Positions 47,947 through 56,058 of a DNA stretch of 64,000 nt are shown in pieces (within the stretch, counting starts at the first letter, position 1; each line of letters opens with the position of its first letter). The notes beneath the pieces were generated by a model. The model did no database searches. It saw nothing but the letters and a program-made list of their open reading frames with translations, and was not told where the DNA came from. Source of the DNA: Sediminicola sp. YIK13 (GTDB lineage: Bacteria > Bacteroidota > Bacteroidia > Flavobacteriales > Flavobacteriaceae). Location of the stretch: NCBI RefSeq assembly GCF_001430825.1, contig NZ_CP010535.1:3452501-3516500 (forward strand), in the 5' to 3' direction. Position numbers and translations under genes: made by a program.

Positions 47947-48549
47947 TTATATCTTTCTGTTCAGTTCCATATTGATCTCCACATTCACTTCATCTCCCAC
48001 CACCATGGTCATGGCCCAATTTCCTTTACCTACTCCAAAATCTGTCCTTTTCAATTTAGTTTCAAACGCTAGGCCCAAAATAGTAGTTCCTTTCATCATG
48101 GGATTTTCCATTTCCCCAGTAATTTTAAAAGGGATGGATACGGATTTCGTAACATCTTTGATTGTTAAATCACCTACCACTTGATAATCATTGCCTGAAA
48201 GGTGGTTGATTTTAGTTGAAGTAAAAGTGATATAAGGAAATGATTCTGCGTCAAAGAAATCACTGGAGGTTAAATGTTTGTCTCGTTTTTCAATATTCGT
48301 ATCAATGCTGGCCACGGGTATTTTAAATGTAAACTTACTATTCGGTAAATCTTTAGGATCAAAATGAAAGGTTCCTTCCTTTTTTTGAAAAATGCCGTTC
48401 ACAGTATTAAAAAAGTGTTTGACTCCGAAATTGACCGAGGTGTGGTTCTGATCCAATTCCCAGCTTTTAGCCATCATATCTTGAGCGGTAAGACTGGATG
48501 ATACTAAAAGGAGCAGGGAAAATACTATACTATTTTTAAGAATTTTCAT
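47947..48549 (-). CDS. Secreted YceI-family protein
   Basis: 200 residues with a signal peptide ending LTAQ. The lipocalin-like YceI domain is shown by WELDQNHTSVNFGVKHFF, HLTSSDFFDAESFPYITF and a long strand run. The family binds isoprenoid or other lipophilic ligands in the periplasm; ligand here unknown. Monocistronic, with a 14-bp palindrome about 140 bases upstream. Confidence 0.88.
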   Translation of the reverse strand: MKILKNSIVFSLLLLVSSSLTAQDMMAKSWELDQNHTSVNFGVKHFFNTVNGIFQKKEGTFHFDPKDLPNSKFTFKIPVASIDTNIEKRDKHLTSSDFFDAESFPYITFTSTKINHLSGNDYQVVGDLTIKDVTKSVSIPFKITGEMENPMMKGTTILGLAFETKLKRTDFGVGKGNWAMTMVVGDEVNVEINMELNRKI

Positions 48550-48687
48550 GGTTGCCGTATTAAATTATTCAACTTACATGCCTCTGCAAAAAATAAAGTG
48601 CCGATGAATTATGGCATTCATTTTTGGAAAAATAACGTCAATACATATCTTGATGTGCAAAATTATTGAAATGTGCTGTTTTCTGAA

Positions 48688-48701
48688 ATGATGTACATCA
48701 T
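48688..48701. promoter_or_regulatory. 14-bp palindrome resembling a Crp/Fnr-family site
   Basis: ATGATGTACATCAT is perfectly palindromic and has the TGAT-N4-ATCA half-site arrangement of Fnr-type boxes, lacking the outer T/A of the full consensus. It lies in the region upstream of yceI and just beyond the terminator of ypdA. Confidence 0.4.
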
Positions 48702-48734
48702 GCCATGATTTTGTTGGTAAGGTAATTTTGTAAT

Positions 48735-48760
48735 AAAAAACACGGGCTTTGGGCCCGTGT
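48735..48760 (-). terminator. Terminator of the rpe-ypdA unit
   Basis: CACGGGC (48741-48747) pairs with GCCCGTG (48753-48759); A run on the left and T run on the right, so it can work in both directions. On the minus strand it follows ypdA. Confidence 0.85.
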
Positions 48761-48795
48761 TTTTTATTATTTCTAATATGTTATGTCCACTGAAT

Positions 48796-49773
48796 TTATT
48801 CCACAGCTACTTTTTTGCCTAGAATGGAATTGATAATGATCTTGGCATGGATCCTTGAATTTTCTATAAACCATTTATGCGTTTCCATCCCGCCACAAAT
48901 AACCCCGGCTAAATAGAGGCCTTCCACATTGGTCTCCATGGTATCTTCATTATAACTCGGTAATCTCTTGTTGTCATCCGAAAGTTGGATGCCCAATTTT
49001 TCCAGAAAGCTGAAATTGGGCTTATATCCTGTTAGAGCAAGGACATAATCATTCTCTATGCTTTTGGCACCTTCAGGAGTATCAATTACAATGCTGTCTT
49101 CTGTTATTTCAGTAACGTTGGCATTAAAGTAAGCCTTTATACTCCCTTCATTAATTCTGTTGATAATATCCGGACGGACCCAATATTTCACCCGTTGTCC
49201 CACTTCTTCACCTCTGATGATCAAAGTTACCTCGGCACCTTTTCTATAACATTCCAAAGCGGCATCCACTGCGGAATTGCTTGCCCCAATGACCGCCAAT
49301 TTTTGACTGGCATAGAAATGGGGCTCCTTGTAGTAATGGGATACTTTATCCAAATCCTCCCCGGGAACGTTCATATAATTGGGGATGTCATAGAAACCTG
49401 TTGCGATCACCACAGATCCGGCCTTATATGTTGTCTTATTTGAGATTAGGGTAAAGGAATCCTGATCTTTAGAGATGTGTTCTACTTTTTCAAATAGGTT
49501 GATTTTTAATTTATTATTCGTTACGATCCTTCTGTAATATTCAAGTGCCTCATCCCTTTTGGGCTTGGCTTCCTTGCTGATAAATGGAATCTCATCGATC
49601 TCTAATTTTTCGGAGGATGAAAAGAACTGCATGGTCATGGGATAATTGTATAGGGAGTTCACGATACATCCTTTTTCGATGATCAAATACTCCAATCCTT
49701 TTTTCTCGGCTTCAAGGCCACAGGCAATGCCTATAGGGCCTCCTCCAACAATTATAACATCAATCTGCTTCAT
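48796..49773 (-). CDS. ypdA: YpdA-type flavin disulfide reductase (putative bacillithiol disulfide reductase)
   Basis: 325 residues. N-terminal FAD site VGGGPIGIACGLEAEKKGL, second Rossmann GASNSAVDAALE for NAD(P)H, and a C-terminal GLYLAGVICGG. The CxxC pair of thioredoxin reductases is absent, as in YpdA, which reduces bacillithiol disulfide. Start is 2 bases after the rpe stop: operon rpe-ypdA. Confidence 0.85.
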   Translation of the reverse strand: MKQIDVIIVGGGPIGIACGLEAEKKGLEYLIIEKGCIVNSLYNYPMTMQFFSSSEKLEIDEIPFISKEAKPKRDEALEYYRRIVTNNKLKINLFEKVEHISKDQDSFTLISNKTTYKAGSVVIATGFYDIPNYMNVPGEDLDKVSHYYKEPHFYASQKLAVIGASNSAVDAALECYRKGAEVTLIIRGEEVGQRVKYWVRPDIINRINEGSIKAYFNANVTEITEDSIVIDTPEGAKSIENDYVLALTGYKPNFSFLEKLGIQLSDDNKRLPSYNEDTMETNVEGLYLAGVICGGMETHKWFIENSRIHAKIIINSILGKKVAVE

Positions 49774-49775
49774 TA

Positions 49776-50435
49776 TTATCCAACAATTTCTTTTAACTCT
49801 TTTATGGTTTGGGTAGGGTTGCTCGAATTGAACACAAAACTACCCGCTACTAGCACATCTGCTCCAGCCTCTATCAAATCTTTAGCATTCTCTGCATTTA
49901 CGCCCCCATCTATTTCTATAAGGGTATGTGCCTTTTTTCTATTGATCAGTTCCTTTAGGGACTTGACCTTGTCATAGGTGTTTTCAATAAAGGACTGACC
50001 TCCATATCCCGGGTTAACGCTCATCACACATACGAGGTCGATATCATTGATGGTATCTTCCAATAAATGGATACTTGTATGTGGGTTAAGGGCAACTCCT
50101 GCGGTCATCCCCTCAGCTTTTATAGCCTGTAGCGTCCTATGTAAATGTGTACAAGCTTCATAATGCACGGTTAGATTATTGGCACCCAATTCCGCAAAAT
50201 CCTTTATGTAGCGATCGGGATCCACAATCATAAGATGTACATCTATGGTTTTGTCGGCATGTTTGTTAATAGCTTTCAAAACGGGCATCCCAAATGAGAT
50301 ATTGGGCACAAATACTCCGTCCATTACATCGATGTGAAACCAATCGGCCTCACTCTTGTTAACCATTTCTATATCTCTTTGAAGATTGGCGAAATCTGCT
50401 GCCAATAGGGAAGGGGCAATGATTTTTTTGTCCAT
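49776..50435 (-). CDS. rpe: Ribulose-phosphate 3-epimerase
   Basis: 219 residues. TIM barrel with APSLLAADFANL, HIDVMDGVFVPNISFG, VHLMIVDPDRY, SVNPGYGGQSF and EIDGGVN, including the metal-binding His and Asp residues. Interconverts ribulose-5-phosphate and xylulose-5-phosphate. Confidence 0.96.
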   Translation of the reverse strand: MDKKIIAPSLLAADFANLQRDIEMVNKSEADWFHIDVMDGVFVPNISFGMPVLKAINKHADKTIDVHLMIVDPDRYIKDFAELGANNLTVHYEACTHLHRTLQAIKAEGMTAGVALNPHTSIHLLEDTINDIDLVCVMSVNPGYGGQSFIENTYDKVKSLKELINRKKAHTLIEIDGGVNAENAKDLIEAGADVLVAGSFVFNSSNPTQTIKELKEIVG

Positions 50436-50459
50436 ATGTGGTAACTACCTAAGTTTTCA

Positions 50460-50467
50460 CAAAGATA
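50460..50467 (-). promoter_or_regulatory. -7 promoter element of rpe-ypdA
   Basis: Minus strand TATCTTTG, a perfect TAnnTTTG match, 24 bases before the rpe start. No TTG at standard spacing. Confidence 0.45.
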
Positions 50468-50566
50468 ATGAATTGTTATGGTACTTAAGAAAGCCCTTGA
50501 TCTGTAAAAAGTAAGGAAAGGAAGATGCTTATATATCGTTGGGAGTGATATTCTAAAAGTCTAGAT

Positions 50567-51805
50567 TTATTTATACCAACGTTTTTTGTTCTTTTTGGAC
50601 GCTTCTGATTTTCTTCCCTTTTTGTGTTTGCTCCCCTTTTTCTTGTGTACTATTGGTTTTGCCTGGGGATCTAAAGGATACGGATGATTTTCTTCCACTT
50701 CCAGTTTTGTGAACAGCATTTTTTGGATACTGGCTAAGTAAGGCTTTTCATCCGCGGAACAGAAAGAATAGGATTTACCGGAATTTCCGGCCCTACCTGT
50801 CCTTCCAATTCGGTGTACATATGTTTCCGGAACATTGGGCAGATCAAAGTTAATGACTGCATCCAATTGGTCAATATCCAGACCTCGGGCGGCAACATCG
50901 GTGGCAATTAAAATAGAAGCCTCCTTGTTCTTAAAGTTATTGTATGCTTGTTGGCGTTCACTCTGTGATTTGTCGCCATGCAGGCTTTCTGCCTTATAAT
51001 TATTACGGATCAGGGTCTGTTCCAACTTATCCACCCCGTATTTGGTGCGTCTAAAAATGATGATATTCCCTTTTATTGTATTTCTTAAAAGGTGCAGGCA
51101 CAATTCAATTTTCTTTGGTTTAGGAACATAATACAATAGTTGTTGTACGTTATCCGCGGCCGAGGAAATTGGGGCAGCTTTTACCGTTTCAGGGTCCTTT
51201 AAAATGGTACTGGCCAATTGCGTTACCTTATAGGGCATGGTAGCAGAAAAAAGCATCACTTGTTTGTCCTTGGGACAAAGGCGTTCTATTTTCTTCACAT
51301 CATCAATAAAGCCCATATCCAACATTAAATCTGCCTCATCCAGGACCAAGGTCTCTACATAGTCCAAATTAACTACATCTTGTTTGTGAAGGTCCAATAA
51401 ACGACCAGGTGTGGCTACAAGGATATCGACACCCTTTTTAAGACTTTCAATTTGTGGTTCCACAGAGGTGCCTCCAAAAACAAGGGCAGTGGTAAGGTTG
51501 GTGTATTGTGCATAAGCTTTACAGTTATCGGCTATCTGTATGGCCAATTCCCTTGTTGGGCTTATGATCAATGCTTTTACTGTCTTCGCCTGGTTAGTGG
51601 CATCTTGCCTGTCAAATAATTGCTGTAAAATTGGGAGGGCAAAGGCAGCGGTTTTACCCGTTCCTGTTTGCGCTGAGACAATAATATCTTTTTTTTCCAA
51701 AACTAACGGGATGGTCATCTCCTGTACAGGAGTTGGTTCATCGTAATTCATTTCAGCAATGGCGCGTAAAATGGGTCTGTTCAGCTTTAAATCTTTAAAT
51801 GACAT
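50567..51805 (-). CDS. DEAD-box RNA helicase (RhlE-like)
   Basis: 412 residues. Motif I AQTGTGKT, Ia PTRELA, II DEAD, III SAT, V ATDVAARGLDI and VI HRIGRTGRAG are all present. The last 30 residues are Lys-rich (KKGSKHKKGRKSEAS), a likely RNA-binding tail. A cold-shock or ribosome-assembly helicase role is typical for the group. Confidence 0.92.
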   Translation of the reverse strand: MSFKDLKLNRPILRAIAEMNYDEPTPVQEMTIPLVLEKKDIIVSAQTGTGKTAAFALPILQQLFDRQDATNQAKTVKALIISPTRELAIQIADNCKAYAQYTNLTTALVFGGTSVEPQIESLKKGVDILVATPGRLLDLHKQDVVNLDYVETLVLDEADLMLDMGFIDDVKKIERLCPKDKQVMLFSATMPYKVTQLASTILKDPETVKAAPISSAADNVQQLLYYVPKPKKIELCLHLLRNTIKGNIIIFRRTKYGVDKLEQTLIRNNYKAESLHGDKSQSERQQAYNNFKNKEASILIATDVAARGLDIDQLDAVINFDLPNVPETYVHRIGRTGRAGNSGKSYSFCSADEKPYLASIQKMLFTKLEVEENHPYPLDPQAKPIVHKKKGSKHKKGRKSEASKKNKKRWYK

Positions 51806-51831
51806 ATGGACAATGGTCTTAAATAATAAGG

Positions 51832-51839
51832 CAAAGGTA
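51832..51839 (-). promoter_or_regulatory. -7 promoter element of the helicase gene
   Basis: Minus strand TACCTTTG, a perfect TAnnTTTG match, 26 bases before the ATG. Confidence 0.45.
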
Positions 51840-52590
51840 GGTTAAAAAGGACATTCGCTATAGCATAGGGATGTTCGGCTATCTTTTTAGTTTAGGAATC
51901 AATACTTTTCAAAAGACAACACCAATTAAAAAGCCTTTTTTTGAATTCATAGGTTATTCCATAATGCTGTTGGCATTTTATGTTGGCTTGACTGATTTTT
52001 GGACATAAAATTTCAAGTAGGGCATATTGTTATCCATCAGGAAAATACAAGATACTGTTTTTAAAATACTGATTATAAGTTGTTTGTAAGTTATTGTATC
52101 GAAAAAAATTATGCTGAAATATTTAATTTTAGTCAAAAGTTAACTCATTGTTTAGAAAGTTGAATCTGAATAATTAGTAATTTTATGTAAGTTTAATAGA
52201 TATCAATAGGGAACAACAATTGGATTTTCAAGCAGCTGAAAAAACCGATCTCTATTGGAATGCTGAAGAACTATAAGGCGATAATTCCTAGTTTATGGAA
52301 AATGATTCCCGCCATTTAAGATATCTATTAAATTAGCAGATACTGTTCAATTTAATATGCTCCAAAGATGGGGTTTCATCATTGAACAATATCCTATACA
52401 CCCTCCCCCACATTAGATTTTGAGCTTTAGGTGGTAACGTCTAACTCGTAGCGAATGGGTTTTTCTATCCGATACCCTTTTATTCTTTTAAAAGTTTGGC
52501 GTACCATCATTTTACGGTTAGAAGATGAGATTTAAGGCATCATCATACCCGATGTGTAGTATTTACGGATAATTTTAAATATAGCGTATT
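51840..52590. other. Gene-free region with possible coding debris
   Basis: No intact gene is visible in these 750 AT-rich bases. Two short protein-like stretches stand out: plus strand around 52175-52277 (VSLIDINREQQLDFQAAEK, ending WNAEEL and a stop) and minus strand 52510-52427 (27 codons, MMVRQTFKRIKGYRIEKPIR then a stop after LDVTT). They may be remnants of lost genes; neither matches a family I can name. Confidence 0.4.
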
Positions 52591-53565
52591 ATGGAAAATA
52601 GGAAAATTATTGCTGTAGTAGGAGCCACAGGGGCTCAGGGTGGAGGCCTGGTCCTGGCAATTTTGAATGACGGATCAAAAGAATTTGAAGTACGGGGCAT
52701 AAGCCGGGACATAACTTCTGCCAAAGCAAAGGAATTGAGCAAGTTGGGCGCTCAAATGGTACAGGCAGATTTGGACAATAAGTCAAGCTTGGTATCAGCT
52801 TTCAAGGGGGCGCATGGCGTTTATTGTGTCACGAATTTCTGGGAACATATGTCACCGGAAAAAGAGATGGCTCAAGCGAAAAATATGGCAGAGGCCGCCA
52901 AAGAGGCTGGGGTACAGCATGTGGTTTGGTCTACATTGGAGGATACCCGTAAGTGGATTCCTTTGAGTGACAAGCGCATGCCCACACTAATGGGCAATTA
53001 CAAGGTGCCTCATTTTGATGCCAAAGGGGCATCTAATTCATATTTCGAAAAAAGTGGGGTTCCCTATACCTTTTTATTGACCTCCTTCTATTGGGAAAAT
53101 TTCATAAATTTTGGAATGGGTCCCCAAAAAGATAAGAATGGAAAACTATCCATCGCTTTGCCAATGGGCAATAAAAAGCTTCCCGGTATTGCCGTTGATG
53201 ATATTGGCAAGTGTGCCTATGGCATCTTTAAGGCAGGTAAAAAGTATCAGGAAAAAACTGTCGGGATATGCGGAGATCAGCTTACTGTGAAGGAAATGGC
53301 AACTGCTTTTTCCAATGTTTTTGGAACGGAAATCGGATATTCCGATGTGCCGGTTGAAACCTATCGAAAATTAGAATTTCCAGGGGCAGATGATCTGGGG
53401 AATATGTTCCAATTCAATCAGGAGTTCGAAACAGATTTTTGTAGAGCCCGTGATCTAAAATTGGCCAAGGAACTGAATCCAGAGTTATTGTCATTTGAAG
53501 CTTGGTTACGAAAAAACAAGAACAGACTGGAGCCAAGTATTAGGGGGGAAGCGGCAACTGCTTAG
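52591..53565 (+). CDS. NmrA/HSCARG-like NAD(P)-binding protein
   Basis: 324 residues. Rossmann motif VGATGAQGGG at the N-terminus, VYCVTNFWEHMSPEKEM and VVWSTLED match the atypical short-chain dehydrogenase group of NmrA/HSCARG redox sensors. The catalytic Tyr-Lys pair of true dehydrogenases is not evident, so binding or sensing is more likely than catalysis. Monocistronic, ended by a hairpin. Confidence 0.85.
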   Translation: MENRKIIAVVGATGAQGGGLVLAILNDGSKEFEVRGISRDITSAKAKELSKLGAQMVQADLDNKSSLVSAFKGAHGVYCVTNFWEHMSPEKEMAQAKNMAEAAKEAGVQHVVWSTLEDTRKWIPLSDKRMPTLMGNYKVPHFDAKGASNSYFEKSGVPYTFLLTSFYWENFINFGMGPQKDKNGKLSIALPMGNKKLPGIAVDDIGKCAYGIFKAGKKYQEKTVGICGDQLTVKEMATAFSNVFGTEIGYSDVPVETYRKLEFPGADDLGNMFQFNQEFETDFCRARDLKLAKELNPELLSFEAWLRKNKNRLEPSIRGEAATA

Positions 53566-53602
53566 GAGAGCGCTTTCAAGTTATTTGGTAGTTCAATAGA
53601 AC

Positions 53603-53634
53603 AGCAAGCATTGATGTAAATCAATGCTTGCTTT
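53603..53634 (+). terminator. Convergent terminator hairpin
   Basis: A 13-bp perfect stem AGCAAGCATTGAT / ATCAATGCTTGCT with loop GTAA between the NmrA-like gene and the radical SAM gene; the T tract is short (TTT). Confidence 0.7.
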
Positions 53635-53672
53635 GTACTATGGAAGTTGTTTATTGAAATTTCTACTTGAGT

Positions 53673-55871
53673 CTAAAGGGTCAGTAAGCCCTGTGACCTT
53701 AGTGTAAGAATTGGTTTGGAGAACCAAAACAATTCAAAATCCTCAAAATTGGTCTCAAAATCGGTTTTGAGTTGACCAAAGGTGAGCGTGTTTGCGGTGT
53801 TGACGGATATCTTTTCCAAAGCCCCCAACAGCCATTCCCCATGTTCTTTGGAAACCGTTATCTCCCTACTTTCCATTTTCCCGTGAAACGAAAGTTTTAA
53901 AAGCTCCCAAGTCCGTCCCTTTTTGGATTTGCTGCTAACTACTGACAATGGCGTTCCGCCAAGCCATATGATTTTTGCATTTGGCCGCACTGAAAATTGG
54001 GGCTGGGCTTCCAGGGCATGGGCGATATAATTTTTTTCTATGGTAGTTTTGGGAATCTTAAAATCGAACCATTGTTGCAGTGGGAAATCAAACCCTATCC
54101 CATGCATAAAATTAAAAAGGGATTTTTTGAGGCCATAGCTAAACTGATCATGGTCTATCCCGGTGGTATCTGTAAACTGAATGTCATTATTGGCAAAGGT
54201 TATGGGTTGATAATCCGGAATAATATGGTAATCTGTCGGATTTAACCCAACCGGGCTATGTGCCGTTAGGGCGAATTGGTGCCAGAATCCCGATTGAAGA
54301 ACTCCCAGTTCAAACATCTGTCGTACCATTTCAAGACTATCCACAGTTTCTTGTACGGTTTGGGTAGGGTAACCGTACATCAAATAGCAGTGGACCATGA
54401 TGCCCGATTCCGTGAAGTTACGGGTCACTTGGGCGACCTGTTCCACGGTAACCCCTTTTTGGATCAATTTCAACAAGCGGTCCGAGGCTACTTCCAATCC
54501 GCCGGAAACCGCAATGCATCCGGAAGCCTTGAGAAGAATACAAAGGTCTTTGCCAAAATTTTTCTCGAACCTGATATTTGTCCACCAGGTCACCGTTAAC
54601 TTTCGCTTGATTATTTCCAGAGCAAGGGCCCGCATTAGGGCAGGTGGAGCAGCCTCGTCCACAAAATGAAATCCACTTTCCCCTGTTTGTTCAAGGAGTT
54701 GTTCCATACGGTCCACCAAAAGTTTGGCGGCAATGGGCTCATATATTTTTATATAATCCAGGGAGATATCACAAAAAGTACATTTCCCCCAATAGCAACC
54801 ATGCGCCATAGTCAGTTTGTTCCAGCGGCCATCACTCCAGAGGCTGTGCATGGGATTGGCAATTTCTATTACGGAAATATATTTGTCCAGAAGTAGGTCC
54901 GAATAATCGGGAGTCCCTACATCACTTTGCTTGTAATCAGCCTTTGGGGAAAGGTTGTTGTAAAATATAGATCCATCCTTTTTTAAAAAGGTCCTCTTTA
55001 AAATGGCGGTACTATCCTTGGCTTCTGGATCTAAACAATGGGAAGCCAAGAGCTCAATCGGAAGCTCGCCGTCATCAAGGGTGATATAATCAAAGAAGTC
55101 AAATACCCGTGTATCGGAGACAGATCGAAGCTCCGTGTTGGGGAAGCCTCCACCCATGGCTGTTTTTATTTTTGGGAACTTGTGTTGTATAAACTGTGCA
55201 CACCTGAAGGCACTATATAAATTCCCAGGAAATGGCACCGAAAAACAAACGAGTCTTGGTTTTAGAGTTTTAATGCGCTCTACTAAGATTTTTAAGGTGA
55301 TCTGGTCAATATGTGTGGGCTCTTTTTGGAGGTGGTCATAGAGTTCGTCAAAGGAATTGGCGCTTCTTCCCAAACGTTCCGCATACCTGCTGAATCCGAA
55401 ATTTTCATCCAGACATTCAACGATAAAATCGGAAATATCTTCCAAATAAAGCGTGGCCAAATGTTTGGCCTTGTCCTGGACGCCCATAGAGCCAAAAGCC
55501 CAGTCCATATCATCGAGTTGTTCGAACCTGGAAGCTTGGGGTAAAAAATATGGGGTACAGATCTGTCTGCCAAAAGTGGCATTGTTCCCCTGCAGGAAGG
55601 AAACGATTGGTTCTATGGTTTGCAGGTACTCCTCTTTTAGGGCATATATCCGTTGACTATTGGGACTGTTGATGGATTTATTGGCTTTTGCAAGTTCAAA
55701 GATATCCTGTAGCCCTTTTTGGGAAAATAGTGTCAATAATACCTCTATCCCCAAATCCATCTGAAAGGCACCGATATTTTTGGTGTTCAGAAATCCTTTT
55801 AAATAGGCCGTTGCCGGATAGGGCGTATTCAGCTGGGTAAAAGGTGGGGTTATAAGAAGTAGGTCTTTCAA
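53673..55871 (-). CDS. B12-binding-domain radical SAM protein of unknown function
   Basis: 732 residues from TTG at 55871. An N-terminal part of about 200 residues is unassigned; residues 200-260 (PRLVCFSVPFPGN.. AMGGGFPNTEL) look like a cobalamin-binding Rossmann domain lacking the DxHxxG motif. The iron-sulfur cysteines are C359, C364 and C367 (CYWGKCTFC, CX4CX2C), followed by FHFVDEAAPP, a SAM-strand glycine region SGGLEVASDRL, and MVHCYLMYGYPTQT. The pattern fits B12-dependent radical SAM methylases or related enzymes; product unknown. Monocistronic. Confidence 0.8.
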   Translation of the reverse strand: MKDLLLITPPFTQLNTPYPATAYLKGFLNTKNIGAFQMDLGIEVLLTLFSQKGLQDIFELAKANKSINSPNSQRIYALKEEYLQTIEPIVSFLQGNNATFGRQICTPYFLPQASRFEQLDDMDWAFGSMGVQDKAKHLATLYLEDISDFIVECLDENFGFSRYAERLGRSANSFDELYDHLQKEPTHIDQITLKILVERIKTLKPRLVCFSVPFPGNLYSAFRCAQFIQHKFPKIKTAMGGGFPNTELRSVSDTRVFDFFDYITLDDGELPIELLASHCLDPEAKDSTAILKRTFLKKDGSIFYNNLSPKADYKQSDVGTPDYSDLLLDKYISVIEIANPMHSLWSDGRWNKLTMAHGCYWGKCTFCDISLDYIKIYEPIAAKLLVDRMEQLLEQTGESGFHFVDEAAPPALMRALALEIIKRKLTVTWWTNIRFEKNFGKDLCILLKASGCIAVSGGLEVASDRLLKLIQKGVTVEQVAQVTRNFTESGIMVHCYLMYGYPTQTVQETVDSLEMVRQMFELGVLQSGFWHQFALTAHSPVGLNPTDYHIIPDYQPITFANNDIQFTDTTGIDHDQFSYGLKKSLFNFMHGIGFDFPLQQWFDFKIPKTTIEKNYIAHALEAQPQFSVRPNAKIIWLGGTPLSVVSSKSKKGRTWELLKLSFHGKMESREITVSKEHGEWLLGALEKISVNTANTLTFGQLKTDFETNFEDFELFWFSKPILTLRSQGLLTL

Positions 55872-55921
55872 ATGCTCTATGATTTAATAATGGAACGTAA
55901 TAAGATGTGAAAATTTCCCTG

Positions 55922-55929
55922 CAAAAATA
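55922..55929 (-). promoter_or_regulatory. -7 promoter element of the radical SAM gene
   Basis: Minus strand TATTTTTG, a perfect TAnnTTTG match, 50 bases before the TTG start. Confidence 0.4.
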
Positions 55930-56015
55930 GTGGAAAAATAAGAGGCGTAGGCAGGTATGTACCAACACTTGTGGTTTGTTTTGCCTAAAAGTGGATAGAG
56001 AGCGATACCATAACT

Positions 56016-56046
56016 AAAAAAAAATGGGGCCCCAGGACCCCATTTT
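56016..56046 (-). terminator. Terminator of the GH13 glucosidase gene
   Basis: Stem AAAATGGGG (56021-56029) with CCCCATTTT (56038-56046); the A run at 56016-56024 gives a U run on the minus strand, 13 bases after the gene's stop. Confidence 0.8.
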
Positions 56047-56058
56047 AATTCGGTTGGG

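Noticed and set aside
47584-47975. Overlapping short open frames reading FQSGALQEGRSQS-like peptides
   Set aside because: They are translations of the three nucleotide repeats in different frames, with no start context and no family resemblance.
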